Shown: positions 1 through 9,634 of the stretch, one piece after another | Layout: each line of letters starts with the position of its first letter | Position numbering within the stretch: position 1 is the stretch's first letter | Source: Sneathiellales bacterium | GTDB taxonomy: Bacteria; Pseudomonadota; Alphaproteobacteria; JANQFL01 | Direction: 5' to 3' | Length of the DNA: 48,374 nucleotides | Assembly: GCA_028277845.1 (NCBI GenBank) | Contig: JANQFL010000058.1 | Coordinates: forward strand, 1 to 48,374 | The notes under the pieces: model-generated | What the model saw: only the letters and a program-made list of their open reading frames with translations | Told to the model about the DNA's origin: nothing | The model's database searches: none | Translations under genes and position numbers: made by a program

Positions 1-109
1 CGATAAGCGGTGCATCGCACAATGGCAGTTCACAAACAAACACGCACGCATCAAACTCAGAAAACTATACCCTTCAATTTGAATGAGTCAGAGGACTAGG
101 CCGCTTCGA

Positions 110-1180
110 TCATCCGCACTGGGCGCGGTGGCGCAGCATGTGATCGGCCAGCACGCACGCCATCATGGCCTCGCCGACCGGTACGGCGCGGATGCCGACG
201 CACGGGTCGTGGCGGCCCTTGGTGACGATTTCCGTATCGCGGCCGTCTTTTTTCACTGTCTTGCGCGGCGTGAGGATCGATGACGTCGGCTTGACGGCGA
301 AGCGGACGACGATGTCCTGGCCCGACGAAATACCGCCCAGAATGCCGCCCGCATGATTGCTGGAAAACCGCACGCCGTCATTGCCCGCCGACATTTCGTC
401 GGCGTTCTGTTCGCCGGTGAACGAGGCGGCCTCGAAGCCCGCGCCGATTTCCACTCCCTTGACGGCGTTGATGGACATCATGGCCGCCGCCAGGTCCGCA
501 TCCAGTTTGCCATAGACCGGTGCGCCCCACCCGGCGGGCACGCCGCTGGCGATGACCTGGATGACGGCGCCGAGGGATGAGCCCGACTTGCGGACGTCGT
601 CCAGCGTCTTCTCCCAATCGGCGGCGGCGTGGGCGTCGGGGCACCAGAACGGATTATTGTGGATTTCGTCCCAGTCCCAGTTGTCCCGGTTGACGGCCTG
701 GGATCCGACCTGGACGAGGGCGCCGCGGATTTGAATGCCGTCGCCCAGGATCTTGCGGGCGATGGCGCCGGCGGCGACACGCATGGCCGTTTCCCGCGCC
801 GACGACCGTCCGCCGCCGCGATAGTCGCGGATGCCGTACTTGGTGTCGTAGGTGTAGTCGGCGTGGCCGGGCCGGTAGGTTTCCTTGATGTCGCCATAGT
901 CCTTGGACCGTTGATCGACATTGTCGATCGCCAGCGCAATCGGGGTGCCGGTGGTCAGTCCCTCGAGCGTGCCCGACAGGATCCGGACCGTATCGGGTTC
1001 ACGCCGCTGGGTGGTGAAACGGGACTGACCGGGCTTGCGGCGGTCGAGCCAGGTCTGGATGTCGGCTTCGGTCAGGGGCAGGCGCGGCGGCGTGCCGTCG
1101 ACGACGCAACCGATCGCCGGACCGTGGCTTTCGCCCCAGGTTGTGACGCGGAACAGATGACCGAAACTGTTGTGGGACAT
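110..1180 (-). CDS. aroC: chorismate synthase
   Basis: Chorismate synthase converts 5-enolpyruvylshikimate-3-phosphate to chorismate, the last common step of aromatic amino acid synthesis, in the cytoplasm with reduced FMN. The 356-residue protein has the normal family length. It opens with the family N-terminus ([15 protein letters not shown]) and carries the [17 protein letters not shown] signature near residues 125-140 and the late [15 protein letters not shown] block. It is the distal gene of a minus-strand series with fabI 32 bp upstream. That order (fabI, aroC near a DnaJ gene and pdxH) is familiar from alphaproteobacteria. No T-rich terminator is visible in the 109 bases after its stop. 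Confidence 0.97.
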   Translation of the reverse strand: MSHNSFGHLFRVTTWGESHGPAIGCVVDGTPPRLPLTEADIQTWLDRRKPGQSRFTTQRREPDTVRILSGTLEGLTTGTPIALAIDNVDQRSKDYGDIKETYRPGHADYTYDTKYGIRDYRGGGRSSARETAMRVAAGAIARKILGDGIQIRGALVQVGSQAVNRDNWDWDEIHNNPFWCPDAHAAADWEKTLDDVRKSGSSLGAVIQVIASGVPAGWGAPVYGKLDADLAAAMMSINAVKGVEIGAGFEAASFTGEQNADEMSAGNDGVRFSSNHAGGILGGISSGQDIVVRFAVKPTSSILTPRKTVKKDGRDTEIVTKGRHDPCVGIRAVPVGEAMMACVLADHMLRHRAQCG

Positions 1181-1212
1181 GGCCCTTTATCCGTCCTGGC
1201 AAGCAGCGCGGA

Positions 1213-2025
1213 TCAAACGGTGGATATGTCGGGCGCGTCGACCGCCTTCATGCCGACGACGTGGTAGCCGCAGTCCACGTGGTGCACCTCGCCGCTGACC
1301 CCCGAGCCCAGATCGCTGAGCAGATAGAGGCCGGCGCCGCCGACATCGTCCAGCGTGACGTTGCGCTTGAGCGGGGAATTGTATTCGTTCCATTTCAGGA
1401 TATAGCGGAAGTCGCCGATGCCCGAAGCGGCCAGAGTCTTGGCCGGGCCGGCGGAAATCGCGTTGACCCGGATATTGTCACGTCCCAGGTCCGCGGCCAG
1501 ATATTGGACACTGGTTTCCAGCGCCGCCTTGGCCACACCCATGACGTTGTAGTTGGGCATGACTTTCTCGGCGCCGTAATAGGTCAGCGTGACGAAACTG
1601 CCGCCGTCGGTCATCAACGGAGACGCGCGGCGGCAAATATCGGTGAACGAGAAGCAGGAAATATCCAGGCTTTTCAGGAAGTTGTCCCGGCTGGTGTCGA
1701 CATAGCGGCCCTTCAGTTCTTCCTTGTCCGAATAGGCGATGGCGTGCAGCACGAAGTCGAGCCTGCCGAAGCGGTCCCGGATCGTCGCGAACAGGGAATC
1801 GAGAGACTCCGAATCGGTTACATCGCAAGGGATGACGAAGTCGGACCCGACCGACGCAGCGAGCGGGGTTACCCGTTTGAGCAGGGCATCGCCCTGGTAG
1901 GTGAACGCCAGATCGGCGCCGTGGGCGGCGACGGTGCGGGCGATGCCCCAGGCCAGCGACCGGTCGTTGGCGACCCCCATGATCAAACCTTTCTTACCCT
2001 GCATCAATGGGGCCGGCTGACTCAT
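1213..2025 (-). CDS. fabI: enoyl-[acyl-carrier-protein] reductase (FabI type)
   Basis: NAD(P)H-dependent enoyl-ACP reductase of the type II fatty acid synthesis cycle; cytoplasmic. The 270-residue protein starts MSQPAPLMQGKKGLIMGVAN, with the FabI-type glycine-rich NADH site and the SLAWGIA helix. The active-site pair lies in YNVMGVAKAALE (Tyr-x6-Lys spacing, which separates FabI from ordinary short-chain dehydrogenases). An in-frame ATG 96 nt upstream exists, but its extension does not resemble the family. The start at 2025 is preceded by an AGAGAGG-like ribosome site and is preferred. It lies 32 bp upstream of aroC on the same strand, so the two may be co-transcribed. Confidence 0.96.
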   Translation of the reverse strand: MSQPAPLMQGKKGLIMGVANDRSLAWGIARTVAAHGADLAFTYQGDALLKRVTPLAASVGSDFVIPCDVTDSESLDSLFATIRDRFGRLDFVLHAIAYSDKEELKGRYVDTSRDNFLKSLDISCFSFTDICRRASPLMTDGGSFVTLTYYGAEKVMPNYNVMGVAKAALETSVQYLAADLGRDNIRVNAISAGPAKTLAASGIGDFRYILKWNEYNSPLKRNVTLDDVGGAGLYLLSDLGSGVSGEVHHVDCGYHVVGMKAVDAPDISTV

Positions 2026-2149
2026 GAATCCCTCTCTAAACAGTTGAATCGTCGTGGTCTTTGGGCATCCTACACCAACGGACGGCAATCGCAATATGAG
2101 CCAATCTACCGGCCCGTACAATCAATATGAAGGGAAACCGGGTGCGCCG

Positions 2150-3076
2150 TCAGCTTTGAAAGCGGCGATCGCGGACACTGTAGGAACGGTTCCTGGACCA
2201 GCGTTCGACGGCTTTTTCCAGGTCCTCGTCCTGCTCCGGCGGCAACACGATTTGCAACTTGACGTACTGATCGCCGGCGGCGCCGGATTTGGCGGCCTTG
2301 ATGCCCTTGCCCTTGAGGCGCAGGGATTTGCCGCCGCTGGAGTTCTTCGGAATGGTCAGCGAGACCTCGCCGTGCACGGTGGGCACCGAGATCTTTGCCC
2401 CCAGCACGGCCTCCTGCAGGCTGATGGGCAGTTCCAAATGAATGTCCTTGCCGTCCCGGGTAAACAGGGGATGGTCTTCGACCTTGACCTCGACCATGGC
2501 GTCGCCGGCGCCGCCACCCGTGGCGGAGGCATGTCCCTGGCCCTTGAGGCGGATCTGCTGGCCGCTTTCGATGCCGGCCGGGATCTTGACGTCGAGGGTC
2601 TTCTCACCGTCCAACTGGATACGCCTTGTGCCGCCGGTGGCGGCTTCGGTGAAACCGACACGCAGGGTGTATTTCTTGTCCTGGCCGCGGGTGGGTCCGC
2701 CGGTGTGCCCACCCCGCCGGAAGCCGCCGAAGATATCGGCGAAGATGTCTTCGGCCGATCCGCCGCCAAAGCCGCCGAACCCGCCAAAGGGATGACCGCC
2801 GGCGCCGGCCCGCGCGCCGCCGCGTGCGCCGTGAAAACCGTGCGCCATGCGTTCGCGCCCGTCGGCATCGATCTCGCCGCTGTCGTATCGCTGGCGCTGT
2901 GTCTTGTCGCCCAATATCTGGTAGGCGGCTGAGATTTCCTTGAACCGTTCGGCGACCTTGGGATCGTCGGGGTGACGGTCCGGGTGCATTTCCTTGGCCA
3001 GCTTACGATAGGTCTTCTTCACCTCGTCTTGCGAGGCGGAGCGGTTCACACCGAGAATCTGGTAAAGGTCTTTCAT
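2150..3076 (-). CDS. DnaJ-class co-chaperone (CbpA-like, no zinc finger)
   Basis: Hsp40 co-chaperone that stimulates DnaK ATPase. The J domain occupies about residues 1-70 with the HPD motif at 31-33. A Gly/Phe-rich linker (about 85-120, GGFGGFGGG) follows, then the DnaJ C-terminal substrate-binding domains to residue 308. The four CxxCxGxG zinc-binding repeats of canonical DnaJ are absent, so this is a type II (CbpA/DnaJ2-like) protein and not the main DnaJ. The gene is 124 bp upstream of fabI on the same strand. I see no heat-shock operator, and the client is unknown. Confidence 0.93.
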   Translation of the reverse strand: MKDLYQILGVNRSASQDEVKKTYRKLAKEMHPDRHPDDPKVAERFKEISAAYQILGDKTQRQRYDSGEIDADGRERMAHGFHGARGGARAGAGGHPFGGFGGFGGGSAEDIFADIFGGFRRGGHTGGPTRGQDKKYTLRVGFTEAATGGTRRIQLDGEKTLDVKIPAGIESGQQIRLKGQGHASATGGGAGDAMVEVKVEDHPLFTRDGKDIHLELPISLQEAVLGAKISVPTVHGEVSLTIPKNSSGGKSLRLKGKGIKAAKSGAAGDQYVKLQIVLPPEQDEDLEKAVERWSRNRSYSVRDRRFQS

Positions 3077-3205
3077 CGTAAGCGGTTCGTCCGGTTGGAT
3101 TGTGCCGATCGTGGCGGTTTTCCGTTACTATATAGGCATCTATCGAAAGATGGTTAAGAGCCGGTAAGGAAATCCGAAATTGCCGGATGATGGCCGTTCG
3201 CCCGG

Positions 3206-5542
3206 TTATTCCACAATCGGGCGCCAATCGCGGATACGGCTCATGGCTTCGGCCACTTCGACCTCCGACATGCGGTCGCGCAGCCGTTCCCGGGCGGTCA
3301 GCGCCGGGTTGTATCCCTTGTCCGCCGCCAGCGACCACCAGACGAAGGCCTGGACCTGGTCCCTTTCCACGCCGGTTCCGTCGTGATAAAGGCCACCCAT
3401 ATAGAATTGCGCCCGGGATTTCCCGGAATGGGCCATCGGCAGCCAGTGTTTGATCGCCGTTTTGAAATCCTTGGTGCGGTAGGCGATCAGGCCCATCTGC
3501 AAGGGATCGATCAATCCCTGTTGGGCGGCCAGCTCCGTCAACGTCGCCTGATCGCTGTCCGCCAGGCTGCCGGATTTCTTCTTCGCGGTCTTCGTCGGTG
3601 TTTTGGCCGATGCCCGGCCATCGGCCGTTTTGGCCGGCGCGGTATAGGACGAAGACGGTTTCAGCACCGTATTCCAGTCGATCGTCACTTTCGGCGCGAA
3701 AAATTCGTTCGGATTGGAATCCGCGATCTGAACGGGTTCCCCCGCAACACGCGTCTTTTGCGCGATGACCGTCCGGGCCGATTGCTCCATCGGTCCGGTT
3801 ACGGGATCGGGTATGGGAACGGCGGGTTCCACCAGGACGGGCGCGCGAATGGCGACCTGCGGAAGCGATTTGTTCGCCGGCCCGGCAGAAGGCTTTTGGC
3901 TGTTTGCCGCTTGTTTATCTTCGGAAACCGGCGGCGACGGCAGGGCAGCCACTTCAACTTCCTTGACCTTGCGTGCGAGCTTGGTGGATTTGGTCGATTT
4001 CGCCGGCTCTTCGTCAGGCAATGCGGTCAGGTCGACAACGGGTTTCGACGCAGGTTGTTCCGGCGTACGCGACGGGATTGATTCGACGGATGCCGCTTCC
4101 CGTAATTCCTCCGCCTCATCGCCACTGCCGAAAAAGCGGGCGAAGAAGCCTTTCTCGTCCTTTGGTTTGGCATCCTCGGCGGGTGGGGCGGGTTCAGCCT
4201 GGGCGGCTTCGTCAATCGGCGGATTGATCACCGTGACGGTGATCTCGCGCGCTTGAATTTCGGGTTTCGGATCGCCCGGCTTCCGTGTCGGAACCGCTTT
4301 GTTCACGGGCCGGCCGTCTGGATTGACCCAAGGTTTGGCAACGGCCTCCGGTTTGTCTTCCACGGCCGCCACGACGCTTGTCTCTTTCTGTGTGGAGGCA
4401 GGTTTGCGAGCGGTGTCATCCTTGTCAGTCTGTTCCACCGCGGACGGCGTCTGGTCGGGTTGAACGGTTCCTTTGTCGCTGGCCGCCGGTTCGTCCGCTG
4501 CCTCAGCCAACTCGGTTTCCTTCTGTTCGGCAGGCTTTTGTTCGGTTGGCCTCACTTCCGTGATCAGGGGCTCGGTTGGTGACGCCGAAACGCCTCCTAC
4601 AGCTTCGCGCGTGCCCGAATTGTCCTGTCCTTCCACCGGTGCCTTGAGGGAGAAGAAGCGAGAGAAAAAGCCGCCGTCTTCCTCCTTGTTGTCGTCCGGG
4701 TTCGGAGTTTCATCCGCGGAAGTCTGTTCCTTCTCGGATTCCGTCGCGGCGTTTTCGGCCTCGTCGTCTTTCGACGGAACGGTTACGGCCGCAACTTTGG
4801 CCGGCTTGTCCGGTATCCGCGTTGGCTGTTCGGAGGCCGCTTTCTCAGGTGGTTCCGTCGCGGTCTCGGCCTTACGCGCGGCCTGAGCCGCCTGAAAGGT
4901 TTCGTCTTCCCAACCGGGTTCGCCTTCGGGGACGCCGGATGCCAGTTTCTTGCCGCCGTCCTTTTCCTGGCGCGGCGGGCCCGATTGCAGGATCATGACC
5001 GAAAGCCTGTCGAGTGCCTTCTTGTGACCGGCCTTGGCCGCCAGATTGTACCAGGCCATGGCCCGGGACTGATCCTTGGGAACGCCCCAACCCAACTGGT
5101 ACATCTGACCGAGATTGAACTGGGCGATGGGATGTCCCTGGATGGCGGCAAGGTAGAAAAGCTCCGCCGCCTGGGAGAAGTCGCGGTCGACGCCGTCGCC
5201 ATTGAGATACATGTAGGCCAGATTGGCCTGCGCCCGGTCAAAACCCTGATCCGCGGCCAGCCGGTACCATTCGACGGCTTTTAGCAAGTCCTTCTTCACG
5301 CCGAGGCCGCGCCGGTAGAGGTGGCCGACATTGCGCTGCGCCGCCGGATCGCCGTCCTTGGCCAGTGGCAGCCATTCCTTGAACGCGCTGGCGTAATCCT
5401 TGGCGTCATAGGCTGCGACGCCGGCCGCAAAGTCGGCATGCGCCGCCTGAAAGTGGCCGGTCGCCGTCGCCGCCATTATTCCAGTCACGAAATAAAGAGC
5501 GGGCCAACGGAGGAACGATGAACGATCTGTTCGCTTGGCCAT
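3206..5542 (-). CDS. exported Sel1/TPR-repeat protein with long acidic linker
   Basis: About 778 residues from the preferred start (MAKRTDRSS...). An in-frame ATG 24 nt upstream is possible, but the basic-then-hydrophobic signal peptide fits this start better. About four Sel1 repeats (consensus AxxxLGxxYxxGxGVxxD) fill residues 30-180. A roughly 430-residue acidic, Pro/Ala/Lys-rich low-complexity linker follows, containing two copies of a GFF(S/A)RFF motif. Two more Sel1-type repeats close the C-terminus. Sel1 proteins usually scaffold protein-protein interactions, often in the cell envelope. The repeats separated by a disordered linker suggest a periplasmic adaptor, but no partner can be named. 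Confidence 0.85.
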   Translation of the reverse strand: MAKRTDRSSFLRWPALYFVTGIMAATATGHFQAAHADFAAGVAAYDAKDYASAFKEWLPLAKDGDPAAQRNVGHLYRRGLGVKKDLLKAVEWYRLAADQGFDRAQANLAYMYLNGDGVDRDFSQAAELFYLAAIQGHPIAQFNLGQMYQLGWGVPKDQSRAMAWYNLAAKAGHKKALDRLSVMILQSGPPRQEKDGGKKLASGVPEGEPGWEDETFQAAQAARKAETATEPPEKAASEQPTRIPDKPAKVAAVTVPSKDDEAENAATESEKEQTSADETPNPDDNKEEDGGFFSRFFSLKAPVEGQDNSGTREAVGGVSASPTEPLITEVRPTEQKPAEQKETELAEAADEPAASDKGTVQPDQTPSAVEQTDKDDTARKPASTQKETSVVAAVEDKPEAVAKPWVNPDGRPVNKAVPTRKPGDPKPEIQAREITVTVINPPIDEAAQAEPAPPAEDAKPKDEKGFFARFFGSGDEAEELREAASVESIPSRTPEQPASKPVVDLTALPDEEPAKSTKSTKLARKVKEVEVAALPSPPVSEDKQAANSQKPSAGPANKSLPQVAIRAPVLVEPAVPIPDPVTGPMEQSARTVIAQKTRVAGEPVQIADSNPNEFFAPKVTIDWNTVLKPSSSYTAPAKTADGRASAKTPTKTAKKKSGSLADSDQATLTELAAQQGLIDPLQMGLIAYRTKDFKTAIKHWLPMAHSGKSRAQFYMGGLYHDGTGVERDQVQAFVWWSLAADKGYNPALTARERLRDRMSEVEVAEAMSRIRDWRPIVE

Positions 5543-5613
5543 CCGGCAACGCCTCGGTCGGGGCACTGTTACTCAGTGCCCCGGTGATTATATGCGCAAT
5601 TCGCGCTTTTGGA

Positions 5614-6093
5614 TCAGCTTTGGACGATGCTCCAGGTGCCGTCGGCATTGCGGCACGCCGTCCCCACCGCGGTTTCCGTTCTGCCGTCTACGGTTATGGT
5701 CTGTGTGTATTCGCGGCAGTTCAGGCCCGAATCGTCGACGAACCCGGGCTCAGGGGTGATCGAGCCGCTGTGTCCCGAATCGGGGTTGCGCCAGGTGCTG
5801 GTCGTGCCCGAGCGGCTGGTTTCCAGCGCGTGCTGGTTCGTCCGTTCCATGGCCTGCTTGTCCGCGTTGTCCAGCGACTTGCCGATTTCGCTGCCGACGA
5901 AGGCGCCGACCAGCGTGCCGACGGCCACGCCGACCAATTGACCTTTGCCTTTGCCGAACTGGGCGCCGACCAGGGCGCCCGTTGCCGCCCCGAGAACAGT
6001 GCCGATCGTTTGCTTCTGGCCGCGGTCGTTTTGTGCGCAGCCACTGACAAGCGCGACCACCATAGCCACACACACAAGTCTGGTGATTGACAT
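5614..6093 (-). CDS. outer-membrane lipoprotein with glycine-zipper (17 kDa surface antigen-like)
   Basis: A 159-residue protein beginning MSITRLVCVAMVVALVSGCAQ, in which VSGC is a lipobox with the lipidated Cys at residue 19. Residues 30-75 form a glycine zipper (GAATGALVGAQFGKGKGQ, then GTLVGAFVGSEIGK), typical of the Rickettsia 17-kDa surface antigen/SlyB-like family. The C-terminal half holds a small conserved domain (NCREYTQTITVDGR...GTACRNADGTW) also seen in that family. Longer in-frame starts exist, but only the start at 6093 gives a lipoprotein signal. It is probably anchored in the outer membrane with an envelope-integrity role; the exact function is not known. Confidence 0.88.
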   Translation of the reverse strand: MSITRLVCVAMVVALVSGCAQNDRGQKQTIGTVLGAATGALVGAQFGKGKGQLVGVAVGTLVGAFVGSEIGKSLDNADKQAMERTNQHALETSRSGTTSTWRNPDSGHSGSITPEPGFVDDSGLNCREYTQTITVDGRTETAVGTACRNADGTWSIVQS

Positions 6094-6391
6094 GTCATGT
6101 CCCTTTGAATGTTGAACGTTCAGCGCCCTGCAATGGACAGTTCCCGATTGCCCGGAATCCCCCTGTCTCACGCTTCTTACAGATAGGCATTCCAATGCGG
6201 TATTGAAAGCGCGCATTGAAATGGATTTTCCATCCGATTTCGCGAGTGGGGCGATGCCGATGCTAGCGGTTTCTATTGCCGGGGCAATATATTATGAAGT
6301 GACGGGCCGCTGCCAGTGCCGTTTACACGGGCCATGGGGATTTCACGCGGCAAATCGGTTTTTGGCTCGAATCTGGGAGTTTTAGGGGAAT

Positions 6392-6991
6392 ATGTGGTCA
6401 GGGGAAGACGTCGATCCGCTTGAACGGTTCCATACGTGGCTGGAAGAAGCGGGAAAATCGGAGGTCAACGATGCCACCGGCGCTGCATTGGCCACCGCCG
6501 ATGCCACCGGCCAGCCTTCCGTCCGCATGGTCCTGCTCAAGGGTGCCGACGAAACCGGCTTTGTGTTTTTCACCAACTACGAGAGTCAGAAAGGGCGGGA
6601 ATTGTTGGAAAATCCCAAGGCCGCCCTGTGTTTCCATTGGAAAACCCTACGCCGGCAGGTGCGGGTTCAAGGCGCCGTCGAGCAGGTCAGCGACCAGGAG
6701 GCCGACGACTATTTCGACAGCCGTCACCGCGAAAGCCGGATCGGCGCGTGGGCCTCGCAGCAGTCCCGGCCGTTGGAAAGCCGGTTCGAACTGGAAAAGG
6801 CCGTGGCGAAATACGCCGCCAAATATGCCGTCGGCCGCATTCCCCGGCCGCCTTATTGGTCCGGTTTCAGAATCGTTCCACAACGGATCGAGTTTTGGCA
6901 GGACCGGCCGTTCCGCCTGCATGACCGCCTGGTGTTCATCAAGGACGCGGCGGCTGACTCCGGGTGGAAAACGGAACATCTGTATCCCTGA
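6392..6991 (+). CDS. pdxH: pyridoxamine 5'-phosphate oxidase
   Basis: FMN-dependent oxidase converting pyridoxamine- or pyridoxine-5'-phosphate to pyridoxal 5'-phosphate, the final step of vitamin B6 synthesis and salvage. The 199-residue length is typical. Recognisable blocks are the FMN-binding RMVLLKG and [15 protein letters not shown] segments, the [11 protein letters not shown] block, and the C-terminal [21 protein letters not shown] plus R(L)HDR motif. It is divergent from the minus-strand lipoprotein/chaperone block, with about 300 bp between. The CDF transporter gene follows closely. Confidence 0.97.
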   Translation: MWSGEDVDPLERFHTWLEEAGKSEVNDATGAALATADATGQPSVRMVLLKGADETGFVFFTNYESQKGRELLENPKAALCFHWKTLRRQVRVQGAVEQVSDQEADDYFDSRHRESRIGAWASQQSRPLESRFELEKAVAKYAAKYAVGRIPRPPYWSGFRIVPQRIEFWQDRPFRLHDRLVFIKDAAADSGWKTEHLYP

Positions 6992-7011
6992 TCGAAACCG
7001 GCATCCAAAAC

Positions 7012-7965
7012 ATGGCGCAGCGGAACAATCGGATTGGAGAGACGGGCACCCGCCCGGTTGCTGAAGGCAACAAGGCGGCGGCGCGGCTGATGCGGTCCGC
7101 CACCTATGCTTCGGTGACCGTGGCCGGGCTTCTGATCGTCATCAAGGGCGTTGCCTGGCTGCAGACCGGTTCCGTCGCCATGTTGGGAACGTTGGTCGAT
7201 TCGATCCTCGACGCCATGGCGTCGGTGGTCAATCTGGTGGCCGTGCGCCATGCACTGACTCCGGCCGACGACGAACACCGGTTCGGCCACGGCAAGGCCG
7301 AGGCGCTTGCCGGACTGGGTCAGGCCGCGTTTATCGCAGGTTCCGCCGTGTTCCTTTTGTTCGAGGCGGCAAACCGGCTCATCCATCCGCAACCGGTGGT
7401 CAACAGTACCCTCGGGATCTCCGTGCTGGTGATCTCGATTGCGGCCACGCTGGTTCTGGTCGCGTATCAGCGCTATGTCGTGCGGAAAACCCGGTCGCTG
7501 GCGATCGACGCGGATTCGCTGCACTACAAGGGCGATCTGCTGGTCAATGTCGGTGTCATAGCCGCGCTCGGTCTGAGCCAGTATTTGGGGTGGATATACG
7601 CCGACGCCCTGTTTGCGCTGGGCATCGCCTTGTACATTCTGTACGGCGCATGGAACATATTCATGGGCGCCTACGACCAGTTGATGGACCGGGAAATGGC
7701 CGACGACGTGCGGGCGCAAATCCGCACGATCGCCATGTCGCACGACGAGGTGCGCGAGCTTCACGACCTGCGGACGCGGACGTCGGGAACCGGGAGCTTC
7801 ATTCAATTGCATCTGGAGCTGGATGGCGACATGTCGCTGCACCGTGCGCACGACATTTCCGACGAAGTCGAAAACAAAATTCGACAAGCGTTTCCGGCCG
7901 CTGAAGTCATCATTCACCAGGATCCGGCGGAACTGGAAGAAGAGCACCGCAATTTTCGGGACTGA
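7012..7965 (+). CDS. cation diffusion facilitator, FieF-like (Fe2+/Zn2+ efflux)
   Basis: An inner-membrane proton/divalent cation antiporter of about 317 residues with six predicted membrane segments and a C-terminal cytoplasmic metal-binding domain. Metal-site residues of the FieF subfamily are visible: LVDSILD in TM2, the HRFGHGKAEALAGL loop, and HYKGD in TM5. The C-terminal domain carries conserved His residues (SHDEVRELHDLRTR, HLELDGD). The chosen start leaves a 20-nt gap after pdxH. An in-frame ATG at 6964 would overlap pdxH and add a non-conserved 16 residues. Substrate (Fe, Zn, Mn or Cd) cannot be assigned from sequence alone. Confidence 0.92.
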   Translation: MAQRNNRIGETGTRPVAEGNKAAARLMRSATYASVTVAGLLIVIKGVAWLQTGSVAMLGTLVDSILDAMASVVNLVAVRHALTPADDEHRFGHGKAEALAGLGQAAFIAGSAVFLLFEAANRLIHPQPVVNSTLGISVLVISIAATLVLVAYQRYVVRKTRSLAIDADSLHYKGDLLVNVGVIAALGLSQYLGWIYADALFALGIALYILYGAWNIFMGAYDQLMDREMADDVRAQIRTIAMSHDEVRELHDLRTRTSGTGSFIQLHLELDGDMSLHRAHDISDEVENKIRQAFPAAEVIIHQDPAELEEEHRNFRD

Positions 7966-7986
7966 AACAGCACGTGGTCTGTCGGC

Positions 7987-9534
7987 GTGATCGTTGAAAA
8001 TCAAGATGAGGTGCTGGCGTTCCTGTCGGAGGCCGCGAATTGGCCCGGTGCGCCTGCAGGCAATATCGAGCGAATCGACACCCACGGGGCGGCCGTGTTC
8101 CTGCTGGGTGACAGGGCGCTCAAGCTCAAGCGCGCGGTCAAGTTTCCTTACATGGATTTCTCCACGGCGGAGCGGCGCCGCGCCATGTGCGAAGCGGAGG
8201 TGCGGATAAACCGCCGCACGGCGCCAACGCTCTATCATGATGTTGTGCCGGTCACGCGCTCGGCCGATGGCGGCCTGCATTTGGGTGGAGACAGCGTTGC
8301 CGTCGACTGGCTCGTCGATATGGCGCGGTTCGATCAGGACACCCTGTTCGACAGGCTGGCGCAACGCCACGCGCTGACACAGCCGCTGATGACCGAGCTG
8401 GCCGATGAAATCGCTGTATTTCACGGCGCCGCCGAACGCACGCCGGGGCACGGCGGCCTGGAAGACATGCGGGCGACGGTTGAGGTCAATCACCGCCAGC
8501 TGCACGACTATTTCGACGTCGTTTTTCCGCGTGACGATGTCGAGCGGTTGACGCGCCAGACACTGGATGAGCTCACACGGCACGCCGATGACATCGAGTT
8601 ACGCCGCACCGGCGGCTTCATGCGCCACTGTCACGGCGATCTGCATCTGCGCAACATCTGCCTGTTCGAAGACAAGCCGACGCTGTTCGACGGTATCGAG
8701 TTTTTCGACCTGTTTACCGAAACCGACGTGCTTTATGACCTGGCGTTTCTGTTGATGGATTTGATCCACAGGGATTTGCCCGATCTGGCCAATGTAGTGC
8801 TGAACCGCTATGCCGCCCGGACCGGCGATATCGACGGTCTGGCCTTGATGCCGTTTTATCTTTCCGTCCGCGCGTCGGTGCGGGCGCATGTCAACGCCAC
8901 CATGTCCTCGACCCAGGATGACGCCGCCATCGCGGACGAGGAACGGGCGGAGGCGCGCCGGTACCTTGATCTGGCATTGGAGTTCCTTCGTCCGCAACCG
9001 GCGCGGCTCATTGCGGTCGGCGGTTTGTCGGGATCGGGCAAGTCCACCGTCGCCCAGGCGGTGGCGCCGGAATTCGGATTGGCGCCCGGTGCGCTGGTCA
9101 TTCGCAGCGACGTCACGCGCAAGCTGTATCTCGGCGAGGAGCCGGAAACGCCGTTGCCGCCGGAGGCGTACACGCCGGAAATCAACAATGTCGTCTACGG
9201 CATGCTGTATGAAAAAGCCGCGTCCGCGCTGAAGGCCGGCCGTACGGTGATCATTGATGCCGTGTTCGCCCGCGCCGGCGAACGCGATGCGGTGGCGCGG
9301 GTCGCGCAGGCGAGCGGTGTTCCGTTTCAGGGTGTATGGCTTACGGCGCCCGAAGAGGTACTCGCCGATCGCGTGGGCCGGCGGGGCAAGGATGCTTCGG
9401 ACGCCACGGTGGATGTCGTCCGCCGGCAGACCGGCTACGAACTCGGCGTTGTGAACTGGGCGACGGTCGACGCCTCGGGCGACCAATCCCGGACGACGGC
9501 GCGTACACTCGACGTATTGAACGCCGAGAAATAG
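7987..9534 (+). CDS. two-domain protein: phosphotransferase-like kinase (COG2187) fused to P-loop kinase (COG0645)
   Basis: A GTG-started 515-residue fusion. Residues about 1-330 resemble the aminoglycoside-phosphotransferase/eukaryotic-kinase-like fold: a catalytic-loop motif HCHGDLHLRNICL near 214 and a DFG-like FDGIEFFD. Residues about 335-515 are a P-loop kinase of the predicted-kinase/gluconate-kinase type, with Walker A GGLSGSGKST near 343. This fusion is common in proteobacteria, but its substrate is not established. It starts 21 nt after the CDF gene and may share its transcript. It should not be called a resistance gene on this evidence. Confidence 0.88.
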   Translation: MIVENQDEVLAFLSEAANWPGAPAGNIERIDTHGAAVFLLGDRALKLKRAVKFPYMDFSTAERRRAMCEAEVRINRRTAPTLYHDVVPVTRSADGGLHLGGDSVAVDWLVDMARFDQDTLFDRLAQRHALTQPLMTELADEIAVFHGAAERTPGHGGLEDMRATVEVNHRQLHDYFDVVFPRDDVERLTRQTLDELTRHADDIELRRTGGFMRHCHGDLHLRNICLFEDKPTLFDGIEFFDLFTETDVLYDLAFLLMDLIHRDLPDLANVVLNRYAARTGDIDGLALMPFYLSVRASVRAHVNATMSSTQDDAAIADEERAEARRYLDLALEFLRPQPARLIAVGGLSGSGKSTVAQAVAPEFGLAPGALVIRSDVTRKLYLGEEPETPLPPEAYTPEINNVVYGMLYEKAASALKAGRTVIIDAVFARAGERDAVARVAQASGVPFQGVWLTAPEEVLADRVGRRGKDASDATVDVVRRQTGYELGVVNWATVDASGDQSRTTARTLDVLNAEK

Positions 9535-9634
9535 GAACACATTCAGCCATAAAGGCGGTAGAATAGGTCTCCGGGCGGAAGCGCCTGGATATGGATCGAA
9601 CCCAGCGTGGTTCCGTTGAAATGGAGGCTGCTCC

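Noticed and set aside
6105-6135. LexA/SOS box in TTGAACGTTCA upstream of the lipoprotein
   Set aside because: The spacing does not match the alphaproteobacterial GTTC-N7-GTTC pattern.
6853-8583. 576-codon open frame on the minus strand opposite the CDF and kinase-fusion genes
   Set aside because: It mirrors well-supported genes in another frame, has no recognisable domain, and high-GC sequence keeps antisense frames open by chance.
7987-9534. Aminoglycoside resistance gene
   Set aside because: The kinase-like domain belongs to the COG2187/COG0645 fusion type common in environmental proteobacteria; nothing points to drug modification.
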